Of a stretch of DNA of 64,000 nt, positions 46,958 to 59,728 are shown piece by piece. Source of the stretch: Acanthopleura granulata. Its lineage: Eukaryota; Mollusca; Polyplacophora; Chitonida; Chitonidae. The notes below the pieces were generated by a model that searched no databases, had not been told where the DNA came from, and worked only from the letters and a program-made list of their open reading frames with translations. Position 1 is the first letter of the stretch; each line of letters begins with the position of its first letter. Location: positions 7,980,172-8,044,171 of the forward strand of contig JABBOT010000080.1 in assembly GCA_016165875.1 (NCBI GenBank). Direction: 5' to 3'. The position numbers were made by a program, and so were the translations under genes.

Positions 46958-47204
46958 GATTGATGCCTTTTTCCTCACACCGACCCTGATCACGTGGACA
47001 AATGGCAATCACTCTCCACTTCATCAAAGCGAAGTTTTTCCCGGAACCTGACAGGTCGCTATCGATCGAAGGGGTGTAGGGTTGCCAGGCTTACACGAAC
47101 GCCACAGCAGGAAGTCACCAGGATTCGACCATATAACGTGACCTCACTGTTGATCCTAATCGTAACTTCAACAAGCGGCCATCTTCCCGAATTCATTAAA
47201 GAAT

Positions 47205-47290
47205 AAATGAATGGATAATTATGGTTTTAGCTCCACATCGGCATTATCTCAGCAGCGCCTATCGTGGGAAGAACATATTAAACCCACGAA
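47205..47290 (-). repeat. Short repeat family E fragment
   Basis: A gaataaatgaatgg tail precedes 'ggttttagctccacatcggc' and 'attatctcagcagcgcctat', matching the 17835-17905 block. Confidence 0.4.
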
Positions 47291-47299
47291 ACAGTCATG

Positions 47300-49180
47300 G
47301 TTTTTGACATGAACATGATAACATCTAAAATCAGAACATAAAAGAAACAGGGCACTTTTAATAACAGGTAAAGAAACACAACTCTACTAAACCAACTTTA
47401 ATGAAAGTCTCTTGTATGTACACATTATCTCAATATATTTTATGCTTTAAATGTTATAAAACAACATCATTTACAACGCTGAAGAATAATTAAAACATAG
47501 GTCATTTGAGTGAAATATTTTCTATTGAGTCGGCTAGTGCGTTGGACACATTCTCGCCACGAATAGCTCCGAAGTTTTTGCTCTCATTACGCTTCCGTGC
47601 TGTAAACGTATTGAGTGCAAATGTTTCGGGGCTACCTGCAGCTAGATACACTCAGAGGCTATGCTCCTATCAAGGACAAAATTATTCTTTAGACTCATAG
47701 GGTCCATGTATAGACTTTAAATCTCAAGGTTAGTCACCTTTATACGTCAAGCGTGTTTCCACAGCGGAGGTCCGCTTTCTTTCATCCGAAACCCACAATT
47801 GCCGAAGTCATTAATGTCCATTTTAATTTTGACCAAAAATGTATCATGAACACTTTACTATTAACGCATGCAACCGTTATTAACAGCCCTGTCCCCTTTA
47901 AAAATACAGCCCCGACAGGTGATTGCTTTTCCCAAATCATACACTCAACACATCCCAGATCATATACAAAACAGTAATTGGCTTTAAGAGCTCCATACTA
48001 TAGGCTGGTACCTAATACAGGCTATACACTTATGAAAATATACAAAGCATATTAATTGTTCTCAATTTGTGATATATCATATGTATTGTAAAATTATTTA
48101 TGTATTTCTCTTTATATTTAATATCTCATTTTTGCTCAGTGTCGTAATCAAAGATATATAAGGCACCATTCGCCAGGCATTTGACAAAAGTTCTGACTTA
48201 CGGCTGTAGCTTTTTATCAGCGGAAGCTGGATTCGAACCTGGGACCTCATAATTAATAAGGACAACATCGAATCACCACCAGGACTGAACCACCACCATC
48301 ACCACCCTCACCCAATCCCGTCCCACTCCATCCCATACCAACCACTACTCCAATCCCAACCAACCAGGTATTAAGTTTTATGCAACTACAAAAGAGAAAA
48401 CATAATATATCGCCTTATAAAACCATAAGTCCCAGTTTTATTTTGTTAAATATATCTTTAAAGGCTTTTTTATCACTTCAGCCCTTGGGTAATTTAAAGA
48501 GTTGTTACCGAGTATATTCACTCACCCTGTTACAATTAATAGGCTATATGAATGCTGGATAAGGCGTTTTCTACTGGTTGACGATATCGATGTCATGCAC
48601 TACCGCAAGTGTGGTAGGTTAAATTCGGTGTGCAAACGTACGTCCACTGTTTCCGTTAGTGTTACTTGCCCGTCAAAATCGCATACAGCATGGGGAAAAA
48701 GTAGCTCCAATGGACATAGTGTGCTCTGAGCTACAAGGTGTAAATTTCTGAACGTCAGTAAATTAAGTGTGTTGAATATTTACTGAAGGCTTTCCGCCGC
48801 ACGTTATCTCCTGTAAATAGCCTATTGACGGGCCGATGGACTTATATGTTAAACGAGCGGCGAGTTTAGAATTGATCTCTTGCCTCACGCCGTATATGCG
48901 CAAGTCGTGGAGACTTCGTGCATGAGACATAAAGCTGTAGCTTGCAGCGCTTGAACGAGGAGAGGTTGTATATGTAACATTTTGATGATCATTCTTTTCA
49001 AATCATCCACATGTTTTAAGGTCTTGTTCTGTTCTTTTAGGCTACAACGAGCCATTCTGTATAGGGAAAATGGCGCTTTTGTTGTTGTTCTTGTAATTGG
49101 AGACATTGTTCTTCTTTTTCTTCATCTTTGGGTGCATTTTTGAAATGATTCTTTGTTCTTCGTTGTTGTTGGGGATAGTG
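47300..49180. other. No gene recognised
   Basis: A reverse-oriented B-box-like 'ggattcgaacctgggacctc' at 48230-48249 and a ccacc-rich tract follow, perhaps an old tRNA-derived repeat. Frames of up to about 75 codons lack support. Confidence 0.35.
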
Positions 49181-49183
49181 TGG

Positions 49184-49447
49184 TTCTGGAGGCCTCCGTG
49201 GCCGAAGGCTTAGCTCTACAGCGTGGAGTAATGACCCAGGTGCCTCTTACCAAAGGCGTCACTGTGAGTTCTAGTTCAGCTTCGGCTGGTTTCCTCTCTG
49301 GTCTTCCAACAACCTGCGGATGGTCGGAGGTAACCCCCGGGCTCTGCCCGGTTTCCTCCCACCATAATGCTGACCGTCGAAGTATCAGTGAAATATTCTT
49401 GAGTACGGAATAAAACACCAGTCAAATAAATAAATAAATAAATAAAT
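49184..49447 (+). repeat. SINE family A, near full length, plus strand
   Basis: Head 'ggcctccgtggccgaaggct', 'gtgagttctagttcagct', central block 'caacctgcggatggtcgg', tail 'cagtgaaatattcttgagta' and five aaat units. Confidence 0.92.
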
Positions 49448-50389
49448 CACATGCATCGCAATTTGTGACCACTCATTGACTCTGAGATGGGTTTGCTGTC
49501 TTCCCTGTTTAACTTCCGCATTAACCGCTCTGAATCGTTCCTTTCACTAAACTGGAACCCGGTCCTGTCATCTGCTGTGTTCTGGAAGTGTATGCGAAGT
49601 GTCAAAGCTCTATGTCATTTCCACTGTATAAAGAAGACCACAACGTCGCAATAACAACAAACATAACCAACGCACTCACTCAGACAGAATCCACACTACG
49701 CAAACCGCCATTTTCTAATCAGATGAGCAGCGTAGAATTCCTCTAGAACATATCAAAGTTAAACTTATGATGACCACGATGTCTTTGATGCTTCTTGTTA
49801 AAGACGTCACGTCACTCTGTTAGCATGTTAACATCCAATGGCGTGGGCAGTAACTCTGGGACAAAAGTTTTCAATTCTGTCCAGAATTACAAAATTCAGA
49901 TATACTACAGCTAGGTACAAAAATAACAGTACAGAAGTTTATAGGGTAAATTTCTGCCTTATCACTATCATCCAATTAGCATCCCCAAGCACTTCAATTC
50001 GAAGGCAAACCTCGAGTGACCCGATGCCGAGCGGCCTCCTAGCCTGTCACTTCCCGCCAGACAATCACTCTCACTGACGGCCGTGACACGATGGGAAGGC
50101 TTTTCGGTCCCGACCTGTTCACTGCGCAGGCTAAGTAATCCGATAGCGGGTGCCGGGGTCTGGGCAAGAAGCCGATAACACCAGGCCTGGGCAATCACCA
50201 GCCGTGGAGAGAGGGCTGGTCAGGGCAGTCTGCAGACCGAACTCATTACATCGTCAGCCCAAGAATCAGTCTCTGTTATTCGAGACATGTCTGGTGATTG
50301 CTCCCCGGGTTGAACTCTATCAATGTGTGATTGTAATTTCCCAGTGCCTGGGTGTCTTGCTTCCCTCGCTGTTCGTAGTTGATCACCGC

Positions 50390-50430
50390 ATCGCCCCCGC
50401 CCCACCCCCCATCCCGCCCCACGCCCCATC
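50390..50430 (-). other. C-rich tract (G-quadruplex-prone on minus strand)
   Basis: Repeated CCCC runs (cgccccc, gcccc, cccccc, gcccc) over 40 bp. Sp1-like GC boxes are possible, but no gene start is evident. Confidence 0.45.
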
Positions 50431-50565
50431 GGATCGAACACTGTATGCTATATAAGTCCATTTTGTCGAATGTTTAGAATTACAAATGCAATTTTAAGCC
50501 TTCATTTTATAACGTTCAGAATTTATATTCTCAAAAAAGAGCGCATTGTCAACGTCCTCTTCTGA

Positions 50566-50699
50566 CCTGAGGCCAGTTTTACGAAGAGGGTGTGACGTTT
50601 CGTCGAACGTAACCATGACGACGTATCTCTATGGCACGTGTCTTTATGGCAATTACGTTTGACATAACTTACATCCTGTTTTTTAAAACGGACCCCTGG
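50566..50699. mobile_element. MITE-like element 2
   Basis: Left end CCTGAGGCCAGTTTTACGA and reversed right end CCAGGGGTCCGTTTTAAAA resemble the ends of the element at 38995-39131. The centre shares a tatggcaa word. Length is 134 bp. Confidence 0.55.
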
Positions 50700-51347
50700 T
50701 GTCACAGCAGAATGAGATTCCGCTAATTATTTCCTCATTACCAACATTCCGACTTTCTCCTTGTGTAACTTGACCGAAAATAACTGTGTACTAAATTAAT
50801 TATGCTCTTTTGAACGAACAGATTTGTAAATTTGATAGTTGAACCCGTGCTTTACTATTTGTCACTGTATTTATTTATTAAATTTTTTTTATGTCGGGAA
50901 AGGGGAGAAAATAAGACGATCACGTGCTTGAGATGATTATCTGAATATTGTATAAAACATATATAGATGTTACTTTGATGATTAAAATTTGTCACATGCA
51001 AAATACTGGTTCATAAATTTATGAAACTGAGGATGCTAATGATATTACCGATAACAACATTATAATAATATTATGGCAGAAAAAGAGTGTGATATTCCAG
51101 TTTGTGTTGCTATTTCTCGAAAACACCATTTTATCCATGGGATTGAACAAGGAATACAGTTAGGTCGCTGTCGTGAAAATCTATCAAAACAGACCACAGC
51201 CGTGAAGGTATTTTGTGTTGCATACACAAGAATCTGGTTGGGGTTCAGCTCGAAATTCTGTTTTAAAGTTGTTATTCATTTTTGTTCTCACATTTCACTG
51301 ATTAAATACACGACTCAAACTTGCAAGCATAACTCTTCCTCCATCGG

Positions 51348-51440
51348 ATTCCGCGGGTGTGGGTTTCCTGCAAAAATAATGCAGACCGCCGTCGTATAAG
51401 TGAAATATTCTTGAGTGTGACGTTAAACATCAATCAAAAT
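51348..51440 (+). repeat. SINE family A fragment (tail end)
   Basis: 'gcgggtgtgggtttcctgca', 'cgccgtcgtataagtgaaat' and 'attcttgagtgtgacgttaa', then 'catcaatcaaaa'. The head is missing. Confidence 0.8.
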
Positions 51441-51504
51441 CAGATGCCGTAGAGCTGTTGATAACCCGTATTACATCCGAGGCTAGTTAATAATGAATGT
51501 AGTC

Positions 51505-51725
51505 ATTTGAATACACTGTAAACTGACCAACGCTCATCGCGTTTAATGAGTATTTAAACTTGCAACAACTGTGTTCATAAAAATAAACAAATTTATTTAA
51601 GTATTAAACGTAAGTGTGTAAAACATGTATATAGGCCTATCTTGTAATGCGGTAGTATCCAAATGTTTAATATCTGATGCATAAAAGTGTTAATAAGTTA
51701 AACATCGAAATTTACAATATACTGC
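51505..51725 (+). repeat. Dispersed repeat, copy 2 (partner at 37105-37335)
   Basis: Same motif order as copy 1, best matched in the last 70 bp ('gtttaatatctgatgcataa' through 'aaacatcgaaatttaca'). Confidence 0.85.
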
Positions 51726-51729
51726 TATA

Positions 51730-53110
51730 TAATCAAGTGTAGCAAGCAAATGACAGACTCATTCTCGTTCATAGTTGCCACACTATGTACTCAGTATCAA
51801 TGTCCGTTTAGTATTATTGGTTATTCACGAACAGGCTCTTTTGTTTATCATGTTTCTGCTTGAATGTCCTAAATTTTCATTAAGTCGAGGTTTAGTAATG
51901 AGCGGAAATACCCTCGTACATCCTGCTGAGAGAACAATTTCCATGGACAAATTCTTTGCGATGGTTTCTGTTGAGGGTTACAATCCCTGCTTGTGTATCT
52001 CTTCTCTCGGTTGGTCAATTCTGGCCGTTCCGCTTGAATGTGCAGCTCTGCGAGTCGGAAACACTGGGTGTGTCCGCCGGGTGTCCCCCATTCAGGAACG
52101 CAGTGTTCATTTAATGCGGTTAGAATGGCCTATTGAGTAAATAACACACCCGCCATCGATCGCCGTCATAATAAGATTGGGCACTCGGCATGATGTGCCG
52201 GGTGTTGGTTTACTTTTCCATCACTGGAGAGTTGATCAAGTGTGTAGCGGAATGTATAATGCCGGAATGTACAGCGGAATACCGTTACAACACGCGAAAA
52301 GCTGACACTGTAACAATTTACCAAGTCAAATCGAAAAGATCAGCTTTATGTCCCTAGCTTCGTAAAGTATAACTAATTTGAAATCGCCACTATGTATATA
52401 ACCATATATACATCATCCTGCAAAAGAGCAAATAGCCAAAGCTAAGTACTTTTACGTGGTGAATGGGTAATATACGTCTGTGTTATACCCCCTTCAAAAC
52501 AATGGGCGCAAAAAAGAAACAGCAGCAACGTTCCCCATTATAGAAAATCTTGTCACTTTGTTTCCTTTGTTAAAGGAATGACATAATTCGCTAATCGAAC
52601 ATGTGCCTTTAATCATTGAACTCTTATTGGAATTTATAGACGGAACGTTTGCATATTTTTTATAGGTTAATTTAATCCGCGTCTTATATAGTCTGATATC
52701 CAGAATTTGTGCTGCTTCTGTCTGAGGTCATACACGCGTGGGCATCCTTTACTGATTCGTTTAACGATTCAGTCAATATTTTCTCCAACGCCACCTAGTG
52801 TCGAATGTTAAAATTAATGAGGTCATTGGGTAGGACTTTACTTACAGTCTAAGGACTTTAATGTCAAGTAGGCAACCCACAAATGTAAGAACCATGGCTG
52901 TTTGCGCCACTTAACTGTTTGCTGTTCACACTGAATAATTCACGCAGGATCCATATTTTGAAATAAATGTCAGTTTTCATATAAAACACATTTGAAATGG
53001 GAACTGACCATTTTCAAAGTAACGATCTCTTATGAAATAAAAAAAGAACGATCAGTTTTTATATAACCAGACTGACTACTTTTTAAATAAAAAGATTTGG
53101 GGAACTTATT
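51730..53110. other. No gene recognised
   Basis: A 121-codon frame at 51775-52140 has neutral composition and no domain or splice site that I can defend. Confidence 0.3.
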
Positions 53111-53117
53111 TCAACAA

Positions 53118-53270
53118 TGGTCACTGGGAGACTCTGACGGGCTAAGTGTTTTGCGTGTATGTATTCACCGAAAAAATATGACGTTCTTAAGGAAAGAACA
53201 AAAGGAGCATAGCTTTGGATCGCTTTTTGAACGCGGAAAGGGGTTTTACGAGTTCCCTGTTTTTATTTCA
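53118..53270 (+). repeat. Dispersed repeat, copy 2 (partner at 478-690)
   Basis: 'ctgggagactctgacgggct' begins the match, 'aaggaaagaacaaaaggagc' and 'ggggttttacgagttccct' continue it in the same order. Confidence 0.5.
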
Positions 53271-54089
53271 AAAATAATCAACCTGAAAATTTCAAAACTG
53301 AACAGTTTTTATTTTAAATATAGAACATATTTCAATACTGACATTTTATTCAAAGCCTAACTGTCATTCGTCAGGCTTTGACATGCAATATAAGGATGTA
53401 AGGATGTTAAGAATGAAGTGTCTATATGTGTAAGGGTTAAAGATGATATTTGTTTAATATTCGGTGAGAAATTCGTGTATGATGCCTCATCGGAAAATAA
53501 TTATAAATGTCATTCAGTACACCTTGGCCCACGTTAGACGGACACAAAACATATGTACATACCTAGTACGTTTAATATTAACTGAGGTGCAGCACTTTTT
53601 ATGGTAATAACATACATGTATGTTCCTCTTTCAACCGTATACCGTCAACTGATAGTCTACTTCAGAAAAGTATCTGCCAGTAGGAGATGCGGAGAGTAGA
53701 GAACCTTGCAGTGGATGTATAGGCCTACAATAGTCTATCCTTTACGATTTCTTGAGAGGAGCACATGTAGGAAAGGAATCTAGTTTGATTTTCGTGGCGA
53801 ATTCAAGACGTATATGTAAGCAATGAGTCTTAATTTAAAGAAGTCTGTCAGGAACATTTTGATGCATTGGCGTCACTATATCTAAACTTGAGGCATCACA
53901 CTTTATTATACGCTCAAACGCATTTCACCTCCAAACTTTCTGTCATAAGAAAGATGCAACAGTAACGACTGTCACGACAGTTCTTGACATATACTTACTG
54001 TATTGATTTTTTATGTCGAAGAAAAGAATAATTTCCCTTTTATTTGTGGGGGGGTATTTGTTTGGGGGAGGAGAGGAGGAGGGTTGTTT

Positions 54090-54262
54090 TTGTCTTTGTA
54101 TTTTATTACAGAGACAACCAGGATGTCGACGGAAGAATAGTTTACTATTTTTTTTTTTTACCTCGACTTTACTATTCCATTGTCTCTGTACTTTATTAAC
54201 GAGACAGGACGTCGACGGAAAGAATAATTTTCTGTCTATTTTTTTGGTTTCTGTACTTTGTT
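54090..54262 (+). repeat. Imperfect tandem duplication, about 90-bp unit
   Basis: The order 'gtctttgtattttatta', 'gagacaaccaggatgtcgac', 'ggaagaatagttt' recurs as 'gtctctgtactttattaa', 'gagacaggacgtcgac', 'ggaaagaataatttt'. A third partial start follows (ctgtactttgtt). Confidence 0.8.
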
Positions 54263-54774
54263 AAAGAGTGGTTTAGACCTCGACTAGACGATTCAGTCGT
54301 TTCGATTTCGTCGTAACTCTGATAGTCTGAAAGACATAAAATCTTTATGTGCAAAACCTGAAAAAAATTTGCTATTCCCTGTGGCATATACACACTGTGT
54401 AAAGCGAAGCTAATTATAAACCCATTTGCACTTCATCATTTGTTTGCGGTAATGATAAATTGATCCCGTAATGACTTAATAACAGACTTTAATGGATTAA
54501 TGGAAATGAAAAACCACCGAGATCACCAAATTACCCTCACTCTTCTTTCCTGACTCCTTTTCGTTTAGGGAAATCAAAGCATGTTAGATAAATGTTAATC
54601 CTGGGATGCTGATATTTCCCGTGGCACAACCATGCGGAAATTGTCAAATATGAGTACATGCTGATTCTTAAACGGTAGATTAATTCAGGGCCAAATCCTG
54701 AATCGAGTCAGACCTAAGATTTTATCATCTTTGTTTATGGAACATTATCTCACTTAGTGATCAATATAAGAAGA

Positions 54775-55025
54775 ACAGGGCAGGACAGGTCCGTGCCGCC
54801 AAAGTGCTGCCACCACTGGAACATCACGCCGAAGACACCAGGCTTGACACCTCAACCACATTATACTGACACTGGGCCAACTTGTACTATTTCCTTGCTC
54901 TAACCTCTAAGTGCTGAGCGCCAACCAAGGCATCAGCAAGTACATTTCTCAAGTCTTTGGTATGACCAAACCCCGCCATTGAACCCGTATGCCATCCATA
55001 CACCACAGCACCCCTCTTCCAGTTC
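54775..55025 (-). repeat. SINE family C copy
   Basis: Blocks 'cgccgaagacaccaggcttg', 'cacattatactgacactggg', 'tccttgctctaacctctaag' and 'aagtctttggtatgac' parallel 8800-8945. The head is diverged but ends in 'atacaccacagcacccc'. Confidence 0.75.
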
Positions 55026-55069
55026 ACTTCAACACTTTACATATTATTATTTGTTTGGGGGGGGGGGAT

Positions 55070-56125
55070 TTTTTTTTGGCACTTGTGATCTGTTAAGTTT
55101 CTTTAATCTTTTGCAAATGTCACCCTCCTTTCCGGAGCGCTTAGGTTACGCACCATGAAAAGTGCAAACATCTTCTCCAGGGTGGGAAGAAAACACTTGC
55201 TCGTCTAAATCTGCTATATACTTTCTGTGTTTCACTCTTCCATGTTTCGACATGTTTTGACAATACACAAATAAATTCTGCTACAGCCATGGGTAGATCC
55301 ACCACATCCGATGTCTCACCAACCCTTCTCTTGGCAACGTTACTTTTCACTCCATTCCCGGTGAAAGTAATTCTGACGTCATAACGTTACAGAAATATTG
55401 TAAACAGAAACAGAAGCATTTGTAACCACTGATTGGGACATCCGTTTTACGTACATTCAACATTATTATGATTGGTTAAATGCGTGTTCTTGATTAAAAA
55501 TTCGGAAAGGTCTATTGAGACGGTAGCCGTAGGAATAGCCTTTATGGAAGAACAGATAGCGCAATGCAATTTCTCGATGGATACCCACAAAGTCAAGGCA
55601 TGAACAGCAAAGATCCAAACTCTCTAATTGAGGCCACGACCTTAATGTTTTGATTAAACTTGCAACCAGACACTTAATTGACTATTACCGCGGCTTCCAT
55701 AGGCTTGAAAAGGTCAGATAAGAAGTCTCCAGTCATTCTGGTTGATTTGATACGGAGGATTGTCACTGGAAACGTAAAGAGACAATAATGGTCCCGTCGC
55801 GCCTGATAACCACGCGAGATTAGGCCTACATCCGGTGGTTGAACTTCCGGTAATGACCACCAAATCACGTCGTAAATAGTAAGCCTTTTTTGGAAGATCC
55901 GCTACCGTCGAGACGACTGTACTCAGATGAGGTCTCTGCTTGTAGAGTTAATGATCGTACAGCAGCGGAACCTAACATACTGAAGTGGAATAATAAAAGA
56001 TGCCTTTAGAGAGCTTTACTCGTCACGAAATGTTATCTGATTTCCATGCATTAACAACCCTCTCGGTAATATGAAATAATTGATTCATACACTTGGGCTA
56101 CCGGTAGGATGGTGATATTAATGCG
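55070..56125. other. No gene recognised
   Basis: Short frames only; a G10 run followed by T9 lies near 55059-55078. Confidence 0.35.
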
Positions 56126-56128
56126 TAA

Positions 56129-56300
56129 GGGGCTTCCGTGGCCGAGGAGTTTAGCTCGCCATCGCGGCGAAATGACACAGGTGCATCTCCCCGATGCGGT
56201 CGCTGTCAGTACAAGTCCAGCTCATGCTGGCTCCCTCTCCGGCCGTACATGGGAAGGTCCATGGGAAGCACCCTGCGGGTCGTAGTGGGTTTCTCGCAGG
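56129..56300 (+). repeat. SINE family A, plus strand, 3'-truncated
   Basis: Head 'ggcttccgtggccgaggagt', body 'acaagtccagctcatgct', ending abruptly at 'gggtttctcgcagg' where an inverted copy begins. Confidence 0.88.
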
Positions 56301-56570
56301 TTATTTATTTATTTCATTTGTGTTTTACGCCGTCATCAAGAATGTTTCAATTATACGACGGTGGCCAACATTATGGCGAGAGGAAAGCAGGCAGAGCTCG
56401 GGGAAACCGACGACCACCCACAGGTTTCTAGCAGACTTTCCCAGGTACTGTCGGAGAGGAAGCCAGCTTGAGCTGGACTTGAACTCGCAGCGTCCGCATG
56501 GTTTAGAGGCACTTGGGTCATTACATCTTATACTAGGATCGGCCCTTGTGCATTCGCTGAGGCGGCGACC
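56301..56570 (-). repeat. SINE family A, minus strand, abutting the previous copy
   Basis: Starts with its own (attt)n tail directly at the break of the plus-strand copy, then 'ttttacgccgtcatcaagaa' and the full central block; the head is diverged after 'tgggtcattac'. Confidence 0.88.
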
Positions 56571-58570
56571 CTAATATTTTATATAAGCATCTTTTTTTCC
56601 ACATAAGACGTTCCCGTAGAGAATCATAGCATATGTTTAGTATTTTCTACTTTAAATAGCACAATCTTGCATTTCATTGGTAAGATCTGGTCAAATTTGA
56701 ATAATTTGAAATCTGGCCTTGAAAGACAGCTTATCACCTGAAAATGATCCGTTATTTTTTATATTATCGTTGATTTCTCTCTTCCTACAGCATGCTATAA
56801 CAACCTTTATATTTAATGCTTTGTGGCATGCGAAAAATCTGAAATATATTTAGATTTACAGATTACCTATCAGGAAAATCGTGTAAAGAAGTATTGCGAA
56901 AATGGCCACCGAAACGCGCTTATAGTGGTACGAAGATATGACCCGTTTCGCGCAGGATTCAGAAATGGCAATTCAACCTGTGATTCTATATGCCAGTTTT
57001 GAATTATCTCCACTTGCTCTCACGAAATGGCCTGATAGAGAGTAATCCAACCTGTCCTTCTCAATTCTGTTTTCCGACTTCAAAAGTCCTCGGCGCTATC
57101 CTCCATGGACAGCCTGCAGAGATTGTGTGGCGGATGCTGTGCGAGGCATCTGACATTGCCCTTAGACAGGGCATGGCAAGTCGGCTCAAGGGAAACAGAC
57201 GTTTTTATCTTTGCTCTTGTGTAAGTTGACAGTATAATTTGTCATATCCTAATAGCATGTCTGCCAGTGGCATTTCAGACAAAATCAACTCGCCAGTGGC
57301 TTTCAATTCAGTTTAACAATAAACTTCTTGAAGCCTCGGAATTTAGATCGAGGTCGAGACGGGGTCAAGGCATTTCGCGAAGAAGGAACGGGTCTGTTAC
57401 ATTTCGTTACATCGTTACTTTCGTTACATTGGCACATTTTGCTGAAGCCAAGAGCCCTTGTTTTATGAAAAAAAAAATTTTAACGTATCTGTGGACATAA
57501 ATATATTTTTGATTATTAGGTTATTTCACACTTCACATGTATCTGAGCATTACATTCACAAATCTGATGGGAACAAAACTACGACGCCGGAGTGTTTATG
57601 CATTTTGAATAGTGTTGATTCCGTCTAATTTATTTTTCAGTGATAAGCAAATTGATGTGGTTCGCATGAAAACAAATCCATGAGGGTATTTTCGCGATCC
57701 CTCTAACAGTTAATCCTGTGCCCAATCACTATGCAACACAACCAGTTCACAAACTACCTCCGCGCCAGTCAACTAAGCATAGAGGCTGCCTACTCCGCGT
57801 TCAGCTATAAACACTAAATTGTGCTTTAATAAATTTTGAACGTTTGAGTTTGTCTGTCATGAATATTACTTCAGAAATCAGAAAGCGGTTCACCATCAGA
57901 CAAATTATGCTATCTGTTTGTTAACGTTTTATGCTGCTTTCACACATATTTCCTCTCTGCCTAGTAGAACGCCCTGAGGAGCTGTTTTGTAACTCGTTCA
58001 TTTAATTACCTCCCCGCAGTGTGAATTGGGTAAAACTGATCGATATTGCTCGAAGGATTTTTATATGCACTCTGTTGCGAAACGCTGCGCAAAATTATTC
58101 ACTCTATATTTGTGACGTAGTTTGCATACATACTTCAAGTGACTCTCTGAAATGCGAAGTCCGCCATTCCTCTGGGTGACGTATTATATCAGTTTCATGT
58201 TCAGCAAGGCAAATTACATAACTCCCCCATCGGCAATGTACGAGTCTCGTAAGAGTGGTGTGGTGTTGCCCTATTTCCGGTATCTAGACGACCGCGGTCG
58301 GCAAAACTGGGTAGATGTGCGGGTATGGTCACCTACAGCCTGCTGGAGACATTCACATCCCTTCCACTTCTAAAGAGGGCATTCATACATAACTACGGCG
58401 TGCTCAGCTGACACGGCTCATCGGCAGTTTAGCTCGGTCTGGGTACTTCGTCTGAATTCATAGAACATCATCGATCGTTTCACATTAAAAAAAATCAACA
58501 GCTGGCTGTATTGTTTGATAAGGGTATAAAAAGCCCGGGCTAATGGTTATAAATTTATTCATATATCTGA
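56571..58570. other. No gene recognised
   Basis: Frames at 56990-57229 and 57267-57500 have no motif. A short 'cgttacat' repetition lies at 57398-57430. Confidence 0.35.
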
Positions 58571-58574
58571 CTTT

Positions 58575-58690
58575 AGACTGCTAATGCCTTTCAACTTTAT
58601 TTTCGACTCACATACAAAAAATGGGTGACCGGGATAAATCATCTACATTCGGCAAGTTACTAACGAACCTTCCCAATACGTTACGTATAG
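58575..58690 (-). repeat. Degenerate SINE family B fragment
   Basis: 'ggtgaccgggataaatcatc', 'acattcggcaagttacta' and 'aaccttcccaatacgtta' match the family B core reversed. Confidence 0.4.
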
Positions 58691-59331
58691 ATTTGTTCAA
58701 ACAATATTAAGTATATATATGTGTGTTTGTCCGTTACAAAACACAAATTTTACATATAAAAAGGTCTGTGTTTTGAAGTTCCAGTAAAGTCTGATGAGCT
58801 ACCATGTAACAGATATAGCAAAATCGATTACCTCAATAAGGTGTCAATTTTATTTTCTTACATGTATATATAAATATATGTATAGGCCTATATATAATAT
58901 GCGTTCAACATATACCCACTGTCGAAGTATGTACCTGACCCGATATATGAGGATTTTTAGACGTGCCCGAGGCCGGGATTCAACCTGTAATTCGTCTGCA
59001 AGCGGCCAAAATTTACGAACATTTCCACAGAGCGACTTTCCTCTTCCCGATAAATGCACGAAGTAATCTGGTGATCTGAAAACAGAAAGGAGGTTTCTGT
59101 TTCCAACAGCAGTTTCTTACAGGCTCGAAACCAGTACTGGCACTTGGAAATAGTGCATGGCACTGTTTGTCTGTAAGAAGCATAAACTAAGACATTTAAA
59201 ATAATGTTGACTTACGGTCATCACAAGACACCGAAAAAGTATGCTAAATTCCGTGGTTTCGATACCGTTTTTATGGTGGATTTTTAACATTGCTAGTAGT
59301 TCAATGTTTCTGGTGCATCCATATATAATGC

Positions 59332-59728
59332 ATGATGGATCAAAATTCACCACAATCGTCTTGTATTTCAGACACGAAGTGGTATTGCGGTTTGTTCGGG
59401 AGACACCGGAAAAAGCAGATGCGGATGCCCACGATTGGAGAAAACACGGTGGTATTGAAGGAAGTGGAACCGGAACAGGTTGTTGTTGTTTCACAAGAAG
59501 CCACAGAGATTGATCATACGGAAGAGATGGTGCAAATAGCGGAAGTGGATAACGTGATTGTCAAAGAGACGGAGATCCCCATGTCCACGGATGAAAAGCT
59601 GAAGTTATTCGAGGCTCATTTCCGGGACCTGATTTCCTGTTTGACTACGTACGAGGCACGCACTGAGGAGTACCGAGTGCGCCTGTGCAAAATTCGAACG
59701 GAAATGGATTTACTGTACCACGAAAAAG
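59332..59728 (+). CDS. First coding exon (or internal exon) of an unknown coiled-coil protein
   Basis: The frame opened by ATG at 59332 runs 132 codons plus one base to AAAAAG|GTGAGT, a consensus donor. An alternative start is an acceptor 'cttgtatttcag' ending at 59371, which would make it an internal exon. The peptide has a basic patch (RHRKKQ), a Glu/Val-rich acidic middle, and a C-terminal helical part (LKLFEAHFRDLI, YEARTEEYRVRLCKIRTEMDL) with heptad character. Codon use is rich in G/C at third positions. I do not recognise the family. The next exon must begin in phase 1 and was not found before 64000. Confidence 0.5.

Noticed and set aside
48225..48250. tRNA-like B box in reverse orientation
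   Set aside because: No matching A box or acceptor stem was found on the minus strand, so it is not called as a tRNA gene.
51775..52140. 121-codon plus-strand frame
   Set aside because: Length is within what this much AT-rich DNA yields by chance; no motif, no splice or promoter support.
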